Of a stretch of DNA of 64,000 nucleotides, positions 42,116 through 51,042 are shown one piece after another; position 1 is the stretch's first letter, and the number at the start of each line of letters is the position of its first letter. The notes under the pieces were generated by a model. That model did no database searches and was not told the DNA's origin. It saw only the letters and a program-made list of their open reading frames with translations. The position numbers and the translations under genes are program-made. The stretch comes from Candidatus Gastranaerophilales bacterium (GTDB taxonomy: Bacteria; Cyanobacteriota; Vampirovibrionia; Gastranaerophilales; Gastranaerophilaceae): positions 27,931 to 91,930 of the forward strand of contig CALUTI010000008.1 in NCBI GenBank assembly GCA_944323695.1. The letters are read 5' to 3'.

Positions 42116-43387
42116 ATGATTTCTTACATTATTAACAGCGGATTAATTCTGGTTTTCATATTACTGTTTTTCATCACAAGAAAAACAAACAAACGCTGGT
42201 CGAAAATTAACGATTATCTCGGCACCGTAACAAATACCGTCAATTCTGTCCGCTACGGGAATTTAACTACTAAAATCGAAAAACTCGAACACCCGACATA
42301 CCAGAATGTAACAGACAGTATTAACAGGATGGTTGAAACCTTAAACGACAGAGAAAAAATGATTATTGAATATCAGGCGGAATTAATGCGCCAGAACAGA
42401 CTGCTTGAATCCGTTATTAATTCTTTGTCCGACGGGATTTTGATAATTAACGAGCATAATGATATTTTGCGGGCAACACCAAAAGTTTCTACTTGGTTTG
42501 GCGTAAAGGGTAAAAATATAGTCGGCAAAAATATTTTTGAATTTATTGAGCTTGCGGAAGATTTAAGCATTGAAAAATTAAACGGAAATGATGTTTTTAT
42601 AAAACACACCCCGACAAATAACTTTATTATAAGCTCTCAGAGACTAAAAACCGATGACAAAAAGCACAGGTTTGTGCTTTTGATAAAAGATGTTACAAAT
42701 GAGCGCGAAATTGAAACTTTAAAAGAGGATTTTGTTGCAACGTTAACCCATGACCTTAAGGTTCCGATTGTTGCGGAAGCCAATATTGTCGAATTTTTGC
42801 TGGAGGGCAAGTTCGGAGAAATTACAGAAAAACAAAAGGTTGCGCTTCAAAACATGCAGGTTTCAAATAAAGAATTGATTGACCTTGTACAAATTCTGCT
42901 TGAAACTTACAAAATAAAAGAACAGGGTATTAAGCTTTTGAAAGAAACAATTGTGCTGAACCCGTTCATTGAAGGCATAGTTGCAGAAATGCAGCCGATT
43001 GCAAACAAATCCGGCATAACAATTAATTTCAAGCCCGAACGAGCATTGACCGTAAACGCAGATCCCATCCAGCTTAACCGCGTTATCAAAAACCTTATCT
43101 CAAATGCAATCTCACACAGCAACACAAAAGAATGTATTGATGTTAAAACAGGGGAGTTAAAAGGTTATATAACAATTTCCGTTATTGACTACGGACAGGG
43201 CATTTCTCAAAAAGAAATCAAAATGATTTTCAACAAATACTATTCGGCAGCCAAAAAATTCCGTAAAATAGGAACCGGTCTCGGGCTTTATCTTTCACAG
43301 CAGATAGCCCTCTCACACGGCGGAGAAATTACCGTAGAAAGCGAAGAAAACATCAGAACGGAATTCTGTGTAAAACTGCCGGTGTAA
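42116..43387 (+). CDS. Membrane sensor histidine kinase with PAS domain
   Basis: This is a two-component sensor kinase. The 423-residue product has one membrane helix at about residues 5-20, a HAMP-like or linker region (30-90), and a PAS domain (95-195, NSLSDGILIINEHNDILRA). A HisKA domain follows with phospho-acceptor His212 in ATLTHDLKVPIV, then the ATPase domain with NLISNAISHSN, DYGQGIS and GTGLGLYLSQQIALSHGG. No response regulator is adjacent. The input and target are unknown. Confidence 0.88.
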   Translation: MISYIINSGLILVFILLFFITRKTNKRWSKINDYLGTVTNTVNSVRYGNLTTKIEKLEHPTYQNVTDSINRMVETLNDREKMIIEYQAELMRQNRLLESVINSLSDGILIINEHNDILRATPKVSTWFGVKGKNIVGKNIFEFIELAEDLSIEKLNGNDVFIKHTPTNNFIISSQRLKTDDKKHRFVLLIKDVTNEREIETLKEDFVATLTHDLKVPIVAEANIVEFLLEGKFGEITEKQKVALQNMQVSNKELIDLVQILLETYKIKEQGIKLLKETIVLNPFIEGIVAEMQPIANKSGITINFKPERALTVNADPIQLNRVIKNLISNAISHSNTKECIDVKTGELKGYITISVIDYGQGISQKEIKMIFNKYYSAAKKFRKIGTGLGLYLSQQIALSHGGEITVESEENIRTEFCVKLPV

Positions 43388-43391
43388 CTTA

Positions 43392-43400
43392 TGTTATAAT
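43392..43400 (+). promoter_or_regulatory. Extended -10 six bases before comF (leaderless candidate)
   Basis: TGT followed by TATAAT (43395-43400), then GAACCT and the comF ATG. The TG extension can replace a missing -35. Confidence 0.55.
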
Positions 43401-43406
43401 GAACCT

Positions 43407-44051
43407 ATGAAAGAGAAATTGCTGAGCCTTTTAGACTGGATTTATAAAAAGAAATGCTATTTTTGCAAAAGTTCAAAAGAGTCTGTCCGCATGTGTTCAA
43501 AATGCTATGACAAGCTCATTCACCTGCCCGTAAAACCCAACAGAATTATAGACGGAATTAATGTCTACTGCGCCGGCAATTATTCAAATGAATTGCAAAA
43601 ACTCATCCGCGGGCTTAAATACCACAAACAAAAGGATTTGGCATACTTTCAGGCAAAATTCATGTTTGAATACTGGAAAAAATTGAATTATGAAGGAGAT
43701 TTTCAGGTAGTGCCCGTTCCCTTGCACGAAAAACGTTTAAAAAAGAGACACTACAACCACATGGAGCTTGTAACACAACAATTCTGTCTTTTAACAGGCT
43801 ATGAGCCTAATTTTAATCTTATAAAACGTATTAAAGACACAAAACCTCAATACAGATTATCAAAAAGCGAACGCGCCCAAAACCTTCACGAAGCTTTTCA
43901 GGTGAACAAATCCGCATACATAAACGGCAAAAAAGTTCTAATCCTCGATGATATCTGCACAACCGGCTCCACTTTTGAAGAAATGATAAAGGAATTTAAG
44001 AAAAACGGGATTTGTGATATAATGTGTTTTGCGACAACAACACCGTTTTAA
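43407..44051 (+). CDS. comF: ComF-family phosphoribosyltransferase-like protein
   Basis: ComF helps natural transformation in several bacteria by processing incoming single-stranded DNA. The 214-residue product has the N-terminal zinc site CYFCKSSKESVRMCSKC, VPVPLHEKRLKKRHYNH and the PRPP-binding loop VLILDDICTTGSTFEEM. It starts just six bases past a -10 box and is followed three bases later by a 110-residue gene. With comM and pilus genes it suggests a DNA uptake capacity. Confidence 0.9.
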   Translation: MKEKLLSLLDWIYKKKCYFCKSSKESVRMCSKCYDKLIHLPVKPNRIIDGINVYCAGNYSNELQKLIRGLKYHKQKDLAYFQAKFMFEYWKKLNYEGDFQVVPVPLHEKRLKKRHYNHMELVTQQFCLLTGYEPNFNLIKRIKDTKPQYRLSKSERAQNLHEAFQVNKSAYINGKKVLILDDICTTGSTFEEMIKEFKKNGICDIMCFATTTPF

Positions 44052-44054
44052 ACT

Positions 44055-44387
44055 ATGATACTAAAAGAATTCGCAAAATATTTGCAAAAACACAATGATG
44101 ATTTAGTAAATAATAAAACCACTGCAACAAAGCTTTTATGCAAGTGGTTACGTCATATTATACACAAACACCCCAGATCAAATGTCGAAAAAATTATCCA
44201 CTGCGAAATTATGCTTGCGGAAAATAAAGCCGGTGATTTTCTGCTTGTCGGCAAATCAGAAAGCGGCAGAACCCTGATGAATGCTCTGAATAATTTTGCA
44301 ATGAGTTATGAAAATTACATAATGAGCAGGTGGCTTGAGGACAAAAAGCCACATCACTTCACAAACTATCCCGATGATACCAACTAA
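44055..44387 (+). CDS. Hypothetical 110-residue protein between comF and a radical SAM gene
   Basis: Unknown family. It begins MILKEFAKYLQKHNDDLVNN, is basic and helical in its first half, and contains DFLLVGKSESGRTLMNALNN. No ribosome site is visible. Translation may be coupled to comF, whose stop is four bases earlier. The radical SAM gene starts 69 bases later. A link between the two is only positional. Confidence 0.6.
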   Translation: MILKEFAKYLQKHNDDLVNNKTTATKLLCKWLRHIIHKHPRSNVEKIIHCEIMLAENKAGDFLLVGKSESGRTLMNALNNFAMSYENYIMSRWLEDKKPHHFTNYPDDTN

Positions 44388-44456
44388 TTGCCATATTGGC
44401 GGATTTTATTTAACTTCCCTAATCATAAAATATTTTTGAAGAAAAGGGGATTTACA

Positions 44457-45317
44457 ATGAATACTATATATACCGCGCCCGTTTGTGAAATGAAGGCATT
44501 TAACAATCTTTTTATTGAGCTTACCGCAAAAAACTGCAACCAGAGATGCAAACACTGCTATATTGATTTTCCGTTGACAAAAAATGTGAAAGATTTTATC
44601 TCAATAGACACAATAAAAGAAGCCCTGAATGATACAACAAATGAAAATTTGGAATGTATTTATCTTACCGGCGCAGAACCTATGACACATCCGGATTTCA
44701 ACAATATTCTAAGATTATGTCTCAAGCGTTCAAATGTGTGCATCTTCACCAACGGTTCATTTATAAACGAAAAAAAAGCCAGATTTTTAAAGCGCGTTGA
44801 AGGCGAAAGTAATTTTGAAATTATATTCAAATTAAGCATAGACCACTATAACGAAGTTAAAAGTGACGACATTCGCGGCAGAGGAACCTACAGACAAGTC
44901 TTGCACGCTGTAAAAAGCCTTGTTAAATATGATTTTAACCCGATTCTTTGTGTCACAGACTACTACAATGAAGGTAAAGAAACCCTCTTAAAAGAATTCA
45001 AAAACGTATTTGCCAAAATAGGATTTGAAGCACAGGATAATAATTTCAAAATCAATTTATGGCATGACAAAAATAGCACCGATGACAGCACAGCAGAAGA
45101 TTTCAACTGGAAGTCACTGGACTGCGAATACGGCAGAATATTAACCGCAAAAGGCATTTACACCTGTCCGTTTTTAGCAAATGACCACAGAGGGCGTTCA
45201 GGAAGCACCTTCAGAGACTTTTCACGCAAAAATACCCTCGAAACAAATTATTGTATGACCTGCGTAAAAAATAAAGAAGCACTTTTCGGTATAGATTACA
45301 GCCTTTTTAAAGAATAA
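44457..45317 (+). CDS. Radical SAM enzyme, substrate unknown
   Basis: This is a 4Fe-4S, S-adenosylmethionine-dependent enzyme. The 286-residue product has the CX3CX2C motif (CNQRCKHC) near residue 29, YLTGAEPMTHPDFNNIL (the GE motif) and IFTNGSFI. A C-terminal set, GIYTCPFLANDHRGRSGS then NYCMTCVKN, may bind a second cluster (SPASM-like). The ATG at 44457 has AAAAGGGGA upstream. The frame is open 23 codons further without support. Radical SAM enzymes of this shape often modify peptides, but no obvious precursor is adjacent apart from the 110-residue protein. Confidence 0.85.
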   Translation: MNTIYTAPVCEMKAFNNLFIELTAKNCNQRCKHCYIDFPLTKNVKDFISIDTIKEALNDTTNENLECIYLTGAEPMTHPDFNNILRLCLKRSNVCIFTNGSFINEKKARFLKRVEGESNFEIIFKLSIDHYNEVKSDDIRGRGTYRQVLHAVKSLVKYDFNPILCVTDYYNEGKETLLKEFKNVFAKIGFEAQDNNFKINLWHDKNSTDDSTAEDFNWKSLDCEYGRILTAKGIYTCPFLANDHRGRSGSTFRDFSRKNTLETNYCMTCVKNKEALFGIDYSLFKE

Positions 45318-45320
45318 AAG

Positions 45321-45905
45321 CTACTTTTGTGCATAAAGCTTCAACTGAAACTTAATTATTAATATTTTTTTATCTTTTTCGTAAGGCACGATTTCCATTG
45401 ATGCCATGTCTAAAAAGTGTTCATGCTTATAAAGTTCTTTTAAAAAGCCTTCAAAATCTTTATAAGTTCCGATCATTTCAATGTCAAGTTTTGCGACATG
45501 ATATTTATCGGGAACATTTTTAACAAAGTTATCATCTTTTGGATCGTATTCATATTTTATTGAACGGGTTTTGATAGCATTGCCTCGGATAAGTGTCAAA
45601 ATTTCCGCAAATTCATTTGCAATAACGGATTCAGTATCCATCCCCTGTTCTATTGGTTTGAATACAGCCTTAGGCGTGTTATTATTTTCAGCCTCAGCTT
45701 TTGCTGTTTTCTCTTTTAAATTTTTTAATGTTCTTTCCTTATCTGCAAGAGTTGTTACAGCTGTTTTATAATCCTGAGAAATTTTATAAATATCAGTAAT
45801 CATCGGCACAACTTTACTGATGATGTAACCAAAAACGAAAAGCGTCAAAAGTAATATTAATATTATTGACTTAAATTTTCTATAATAAACTTCTAGTTCG
45901 TGCAT
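45321..45905 (-). CDS. pilO: PilO-like inner-membrane type IV pilus protein
   Basis: PilO forms with PilN the inner-membrane alignment complex. The 194-residue product has one membrane helix (about 14-32), a coiled coil (LADKERTLKNLKEKTAKAE), and an alpha/beta periplasmic domain ending with KFQLKLYAQK. Length and order fit PilO, 23 bases downstream of the PilM-PilN fusion gene. AAGGG precedes the ATG. The pilP-like gene, normally next, is at 3193-3885. Confidence 0.82.
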   Translation of the reverse strand: MHELEVYYRKFKSIILILLLTLFVFGYIISKVVPMITDIYKISQDYKTAVTTLADKERTLKNLKEKTAKAEAENNNTPKAVFKPIEQGMDTESVIANEFAEILTLIRGNAIKTRSIKYEYDPKDDNFVKNVPDKYHVAKLDIEMIGTYKDFEGFLKELYKHEHFLDMASMEIVPYEKDKKILIIKFQLKLYAQK

Positions 45906-45928
45906 CTAAATTACCCTTATTATAAATA

Positions 45929-47668
45929 TCAACCACCTATATCAACCGGTTCCAAATCATTCACTTTTTTGGCAGGTGCATTAGGTGTCTGCGGAGCTGA
46001 AGCTCCATTATTAGCATTATCGGAATTATTATTTTTACCGGACGTATCAGATTTCTTTGCTGCGGCAGATGAAGGATTCAAGTCGCCCTCTGACATGTTC
46101 GTTATTTCAAAATTATACATAACCGGTCCGTCAGGCATTACAGCATCATCAATTGAATCCGAAACCATCTCAAGCTTATGAAGACGCAATTGATTATCAA
46201 TCAATGAATCTTTCATATTTTTAAAAAATATATAAATATCTTCTACATCTTCGGAAATACCTTTAATATCAAATTTTCCGGTATCCTTTGCCGAAAAATA
46301 AGTAATCCACAAGTCTGCCGGCACAGATTCGCCCAGTGCAGAATATGCAATAAGCTTAGCTCTATTGTTCTTTATAACATTTTCAATTTCTGTTTTAATG
46401 ACGAAATTTCCGGATTCTGATGCAAGTTCAGTAAGTTCTTTAATCTCTGCCTCAATCTTTTCAATTTTTGAATTTATGTCATTCAGCTGAGCCTTATTTT
46501 TCTTTTGTACAACCGGAAGTGTCAACATTGCAAAAAGTGACGGAACAATCAGCACAGCTGCAATAACAAATGACATTTTCCTCAATACAGTTTCTGTGAG
46601 GACAATTTCTTTATTATTAAAATTAAAGGAAATGCTTTCTTCACCGGCGGAAGCCATCTCTGCAGGACTATTACCTGAAAAATCAAGTTTTATCGGATAA
46701 TCACAAACTCTTGAAACTGCAATACCAACAGATTCAAGCGAAATTTTCATTACCTGATCGGGCAATATATTTAAGCTTACGGATAAAACTTCTCTTTTTC
46801 TGAAACTGTTATTTTCAAGGAAATCAATTTTACCTTCAAAAGGCATTTTGGTACTCAAATGTTCTGCGCTGACAAGATCCGTTTCTGAAACCACATACAG
46901 ATAATTACTCGGGAAATTCATCAATGCAATTTGTGCAGAAGTATTGATAACCTCATAGATTTCATCCAGCTCATAAGTCTTTAACGCTAACGGTTCCTCA
47001 TAATAATCTATAATTTCTTTACCTAATAGAGAGACGATGCTGTATCCATTAGAGTTTACAATCATAAGATTCCACGGAGTACCTTCCTCCATCTGGGTTT
47101 CAGTCAAACCTGAGAATAGCAGAGCACGCAAATTTGATATCAAAGAAATTTCAACGCCGCCGAGATTAGCACCAAGCTCGCCTAAAATCTCTTTTATCTT
47201 ATCAATAGCGTTTTTTTGAAGTGCCGAATAAAATATTGTTCTGGAATCGGAAGCACTGTTTGAGTGACCTTCAAACCAGCTTACAACAGGCTCGCATCTT
47301 TTGAATATATAAGACTGCTCAACTTCTGATATAACAGCTTCTGTAATACTCTCGTCACTCAATAATAAAGGCAGTTCAACCTTTCCGAAATGTACCATTG
47401 GCAGGTTAAGCACTATATTGCATTTTGGGTTTATATTTAATTCTTGAAATAAATCCTGCAGGGCATTTTTAAAATCGTCATAATTTGAGATTTCTCTCAT
47501 TGAATCACTATATTCAAGCGGCTTATGCCCGTAAGTTTTTACAGACTTTATAACCGGATCGACCTGAATCAATTCAAGACCAACACCGGGCGTTACTGAT
47601 AAAAATACAATCTCTTTACTCCCGGCACCTAACTGTGATAATAAGTCATTTAAAAATTTCTCTATCAT
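45929..47668 (-). CDS. PilM-PilN fusion protein
   Basis: One 579-residue chain joins the cytoplasmic actin-like PilM and the membrane PilN of the pilus platform. Residues 1-350 resemble PilM, with an ASKHA-like fold (SVTPGVGLELIQVD; KEILGELGANLGGVEISLIS). A membrane helix lies at about residues 378-402 (KMSFVIAAVLIVPSLFAML), followed by a coiled coil (NDINSKIEKIEAEIKELTEL) and a PilN-type periplasmic domain (DLWITYFSAKDTGKFDIKGI). A low-complexity Ser/Asn tail ends it. In most bacteria PilM and PilN are separate proteins held together by a short PilN peptide. Confidence 0.8.
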   Translation of the reverse strand: MIEKFLNDLLSQLGAGSKEIVFLSVTPGVGLELIQVDPVIKSVKTYGHKPLEYSDSMREISNYDDFKNALQDLFQELNINPKCNIVLNLPMVHFGKVELPLLLSDESITEAVISEVEQSYIFKRCEPVVSWFEGHSNSASDSRTIFYSALQKNAIDKIKEILGELGANLGGVEISLISNLRALLFSGLTETQMEEGTPWNLMIVNSNGYSIVSLLGKEIIDYYEEPLALKTYELDEIYEVINTSAQIALMNFPSNYLYVVSETDLVSAEHLSTKMPFEGKIDFLENNSFRKREVLSVSLNILPDQVMKISLESVGIAVSRVCDYPIKLDFSGNSPAEMASAGEESISFNFNNKEIVLTETVLRKMSFVIAAVLIVPSLFAMLTLPVVQKKNKAQLNDINSKIEKIEAEIKELTELASESGNFVIKTEIENVIKNNRAKLIAYSALGESVPADLWITYFSAKDTGKFDIKGISEDVEDIYIFFKNMKDSLIDNQLRLHKLEMVSDSIDDAVMPDGPVMYNFEITNMSEGDLNPSSAAAKKSDTSGKNNNSDNANNGASAPQTPNAPAKKVNDLEPVDIGG

Positions 47669-47774
47669 AATTTCCGTTAATTTTGCACTTAATTCTTATT
47701 TTTATTATACAATATATTTTATAAACATCCCAAATTTAACATAAATTTACACTATATGCAGGAGAAAAAGCTTA

Positions 47775-48683
47775 ATGGATGGAATTATAGAAAAAATAAA
47801 TAAGCTTAAAAGAGAGAAAAATGCCGTAATTTTGGCACACTGTTACCAAAACATTGAGATAGACGAAGTTGCCGATTTTGTAGGTGATTCGTTGTATTTA
47901 AGCCAAATGGCAGCAAAAACTGATGCCGATATTATAGTTTTTGCAGGCGTATACTTTATGGCACAGACTGCCAAAATATTATCACCGGATAAAAAAGTTT
48001 TACTTCCGAGACTTGAATCCGGATGCCTTATGGCAGATATGGTTAATTTGCAGCAATTAAGGGAATTCAAATCAAAACACCCGAATATTCCGACTGTATG
48101 CTATATAAATTCAACAGCGGAAGTCAAATCTGAATGCGACATTTGCTGCACAAGTTCAAATGCTGTTAAAATTGTTGACAGCTTGCAAGCTGAAAAAGTT
48201 TTATTCCTGCCTGACACATATCTTGGCAAATGGGTAGAATCACAGCTTAAAAATGTAGAAGTTATAACATATCCGGGATATTGTCCGACACATTTAAGAA
48301 TAAAAGCTGAAGATATTATTTCAATGCGCAAAAAATATCCTGATGCAAAAATCTTGACCCATCCGGAATGCCACAAATCAGTTACTGACATTTCCGATTA
48401 TGTAGGCAGCACAACCGGAATTATGAAATATGCAAAAGAAAGCAGCGCAAAACAATTTATTATCGCAACAGAAAAAGGTGTCTACGACAGACTCAAACGC
48501 GATTTGCCGGACAAAGAATTTATTATGATAAAAGACAATATCATCTGTCCTAATATGAAATGGCATACGTTGGATGATATTTATAACGCGCTTTTAAACG
48601 AAGAACATGAAATAGATGTTGAAAAAAGTCTGGCACAAAAAGCCCTTGGCTGCATTGACAGAATGTTAGAGGTATCAAAATAA
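47775..48683 (+). CDS. nadA: Quinolinate synthase A
   Basis: NadA condenses iminoaspartate with dihydroxyacetone phosphate to quinolinate for NAD synthesis, using a 4Fe-4S cluster. The 302-residue product has ILAHCYQNIEIDEVADFVGD, FAGVYFMAQTAKIL, LESGCLMADM, ATGKMEW-like ICPNMKWHTL, and three cluster Cys in GCLMAD, HPECHKS-adjacent and IICPNM. The ATG has GGAGAAA upstream. It overlaps the methyltransferase gene by one base. nadB and nadC are not in the window. Confidence 0.95.
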   Translation: MDGIIEKINKLKREKNAVILAHCYQNIEIDEVADFVGDSLYLSQMAAKTDADIIVFAGVYFMAQTAKILSPDKKVLLPRLESGCLMADMVNLQQLREFKSKHPNIPTVCYINSTAEVKSECDICCTSSNAVKIVDSLQAEKVLFLPDTYLGKWVESQLKNVEVITYPGYCPTHLRIKAEDIISMRKKYPDAKILTHPECHKSVTDISDYVGSTTGIMKYAKESSAKQFIIATEKGVYDRLKRDLPDKEFIMIKDNIICPNMKWHTLDDIYNALLNEEHEIDVEKSLAQKALGCIDRMLEVSK

Positions 48684-49426
48684 TGAGCGACATTATTTTT
48701 GGTAAAAACTCCGTTTTAGAAGCGCTGATTGCAGGTGACAGAGAAATAAATAAAATTCTCATCTCCAAAAATCTTCACAGCGATGAAAAATTAAACAAGA
48801 TTAAAGAACTTGCCAGACAAAACGGCGTTGTATACCAATTTGTAGCAAAAGAAAAATTCCAAAACTATGCAGAATATAACCACCAGGGAGTTATTGCACA
48901 AATTTCTCCAATCAAATACACAGAGCTGGAGGACTTTTTAGAAAAACCTTACACAAATGCATCTCTGGTAATTCTGGACGGGGTAGAGGATCCGCATAAT
49001 TTAGGCGCGATAATAAGAACGTGTGTCTGTGCCGGAGTTTCCGGAATTATTATACCTTCAAGACGAAATGTTTTGGTCAGCTCAATTGTTGAAAAAACAA
49101 GCGCAGGTGCAATTAATCATATTCCGATAATAAAAGTCAATAGCCTTGTTAACGCTGTCCAAAAGCTAAAAAATAAAGACTGGTGGATAATTGCCACAGA
49201 TGCATCCGCAAAAGATAATTATTACAACATAGATTATTGTAATATGAATTCGGCAATCATCATGGGTGCGGAGCACGCAGGCGTTTCAAAATCCTTATTA
49301 AAACTTTCGGATTTTGTTGTAAAAATCCCGATGATGAATGACTTCAACTCACTTAATGTATCAAATGCCCTTAGCGCAATAATCTTTGAGACGTTGAGAC
49401 AAAAGTTAAATAATATTAACAAATAA
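48683..49426 (+). CDS. TrmH/RlmB-family RNA 2'-O-ribose methyltransferase
   Basis: This is a SPOUT methyltransferase acting on 23S rRNA or tRNA. The 247-residue product has IIFGKNSVLEAL, the substrate-binding N-terminal domain, then NHQGVIAQISP, LDGVEDPHNLGAIIRTCVCA, IMGAEHAGVSKSLLKLSDF and IPMMNDFNSLNVSNALSAI. These are the knot motifs of RlmB-like enzymes. It is coupled to nadA by a one-base overlap. The exact RNA target is not readable. Confidence 0.93.
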   Translation: MSDIIFGKNSVLEALIAGDREINKILISKNLHSDEKLNKIKELARQNGVVYQFVAKEKFQNYAEYNHQGVIAQISPIKYTELEDFLEKPYTNASLVILDGVEDPHNLGAIIRTCVCAGVSGIIIPSRRNVLVSSIVEKTSAGAINHIPIIKVNSLVNAVQKLKNKDWWIIATDASAKDNYYNIDYCNMNSAIIMGAEHAGVSKSLLKLSDFVVKIPMMNDFNSLNVSNALSAIIFETLRQKLNNINK

Positions 49427-49472
49427 CCAAATCTCAAAAACTTGTTGTAATATAAAATTACGGAGCTAAAAA

Positions 49473-50474
49473 ATGAAGAAAGAGTTTGAAAAATTCGGAA
49501 TACTAACCGACGACATTTCTGATGAAAACATAGATTTCCATAAAATTCAGGCGGAAGACGATGACGAAAACGTTCTTGAATCCGTAGAGGATCCAAAAGT
49601 TCAGGAAAGTTTGTCATCAGTTAACGCAGACGACAGCGTAAGACTTTATCTTCAGCAGATAGGGAAAATTCCGCTATTGTCAGCAGAACAGGAATTGGAT
49701 CTTGCAAAGAAAATCAAAGACCAGCATGACGATTTTTCAAAAGATTTGCTTGTAAATGCAAACCTCCGTCTTGTTGTAAGCATTGCAAAAAAATACATAG
49801 GCCGCGGACTTTCGTTCCTTGATTTAATTCAAGAGGGGAATATGGGCTTGATGAAAGCCGCAGGACGCTTTGATTATACAAAAGGCTACAAATTTTCAAC
49901 CTATGCGACATGGTGGATTCAACAATCCATAACCCGTGCAATAGCTGATAAAGCAAGAATTATAAGACTTCCGATACACATGATTGAATCTCTCGGAAAA
50001 ATTCGCCGTGCGACACTGGATTTGACAACAGAGCTCGGACATACACCTACAAAACAGGAAATTGCATACAGATTAGGGGTTCCGGTAAGCAAACTTACAT
50101 CAATTGTTAAAGCAGCGCAATCTACAATTAGCATGGACACCCCTGCAAGCTCTGATGAGGATGCAACAAAACTATCAGATTTTATTGTTGATGAAAGCAC
50201 AATAACACCTGACAGCAGGGTTTCACAGGAAAATTTATTAGAGGATATAAGAAGAATTTTAAATCAGTTAAGCCAAAAAGAGCGTGACGTTTTAATTTTG
50301 CGTTACGGTTTGGACAATAACGGAGCAAAGAAAACTCTGGACGAAATCGGCTCGCAATATGGGGTTTCGCGAGAACGCATAAGACAGATTGAGAACCGCG
50401 CTATTGCAAAACTCAAAAAGCTTTGCAAAAACAAAAAACTGACCGTGGGCTTGAAAAATTACTTCGGAGAGTAA
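49473..50474 (+). CDS. rpoD: Sigma-70 family RNA polymerase sigma factor, primary type
   Basis: This is a sigma factor with all major regions. The 333-residue product has region 1.2 (DSVRLYLQQIGKIPLLSAEQ) and region 2 (LVVSIAKKYIGRGLSFLDLI; YKFSTYATWWIQQSITRAIA). Region 3 begins IRLPIHMIES, and region 4 has LRYGLDNNGAKKTLDEIGSQ and SRERIRQIENRAIAKLKKL. A short acidic N-terminus replaces region 1.1. It could be the housekeeping sigma or a close group 2 paralogue. The perfect TTGACA/TATAAT promoters in the window fit either. Confidence 0.9.
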   Translation: MKKEFEKFGILTDDISDENIDFHKIQAEDDDENVLESVEDPKVQESLSSVNADDSVRLYLQQIGKIPLLSAEQELDLAKKIKDQHDDFSKDLLVNANLRLVVSIAKKYIGRGLSFLDLIQEGNMGLMKAAGRFDYTKGYKFSTYATWWIQQSITRAIADKARIIRLPIHMIESLGKIRRATLDLTTELGHTPTKQEIAYRLGVPVSKLTSIVKAAQSTISMDTPASSDEDATKLSDFIVDESTITPDSRVSQENLLEDIRRILNQLSQKERDVLILRYGLDNNGAKKTLDEIGSQYGVSRERIRQIENRAIAKLKKLCKNKKLTVGLKNYFGE

Positions 50475-50480
50475 TTTATT

Positions 50481-50896
50481 TTTACATAAAAACTATTATA
50501 GACACCTATCAGCATTTTCTTTCTCTTTGTTGCGAAGCAAAGAGAAAGAAAACTCTGGCAAAAGAAAGAGAAACACGCGACCGAAATGAACGAGTGAGCA
50601 GGGGACACCCCTGCTACCCCGTTAAAGCCGGCTGTGCCGGCTCCGCGCCGTGATTATAGGCGCGGTAAAAGATTGCAGGATTTTAGCCCCTCTCCCGTCA
50701 CTACGTGACACCCTCTCCCCAAGTGGAGAGGGATAAAATTCTGCAACGGCACGAATGTGCGCCCGTTAGGGCTTGGGCAATCCGTAGGATTGCAAGTATT
50801 ATAGCGTGTTTTTCTTTTTCGGTTCACTTTTTCTTTTTGCATCGCAACAAAAAGAAAAAGTGAACAAAAGGGTTCCTATAATAGTTTTTATGTAAA
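50481..50896. mobile_element. 416-base repeat element with perfect 21-base inverted ends
   Basis: The left end (50481-50501, TTTACATAAAAACTATTATA...) is the exact reverse complement of the right end (50876-50896). Just inside each end lies a strong hairpin: TTCTTTCTCTTTG/CAAAGAGAAAGAA on the left and an 18-bp stem GTTCACTTTTTCTTTTTG/CAAAAAGAAAAAGTGAAC on the right. The middle holds GC-rich hairpins (GCCGGC...; CCTCTCCCC...GGGGAGAGG-like). It has no credible gene. It resembles a MITE or other non-autonomous element. The rest of the gap to rpsA holds only the rpsA terminator. Confidence 0.75.
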
Positions 50897-51010
50897 GCGA
50901 TATTACTAATGATTGTGTTATTTTACAAATATTCGTATAAAGCGCCTTTACCAATATTGATACAATATGTTGTCCTGCCTCAGGCAGTAGTTTTTATGGA
51001 AAAAAGCACT

Positions 51011-51038
51011 AAAAAAGCTCCCTTTCGGGAGCTTTTTC
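51011..51038 (-). terminator. Terminator of rpsA
   Basis: The minus strand reads AAAAAGCTCCC-GAAA-GGGAGCTTTTTT, with the U run on the downstream side of rpsA. Confidence 0.9.
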
Positions 51039-51042
51039 TAAC

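Noticed and set aside
50423..50653. Reading frame in the 416-base repeat element
   Set aside because: It overlaps the sigma factor end out of frame and is made of hairpin and repeat sequence with no protein-like pattern.
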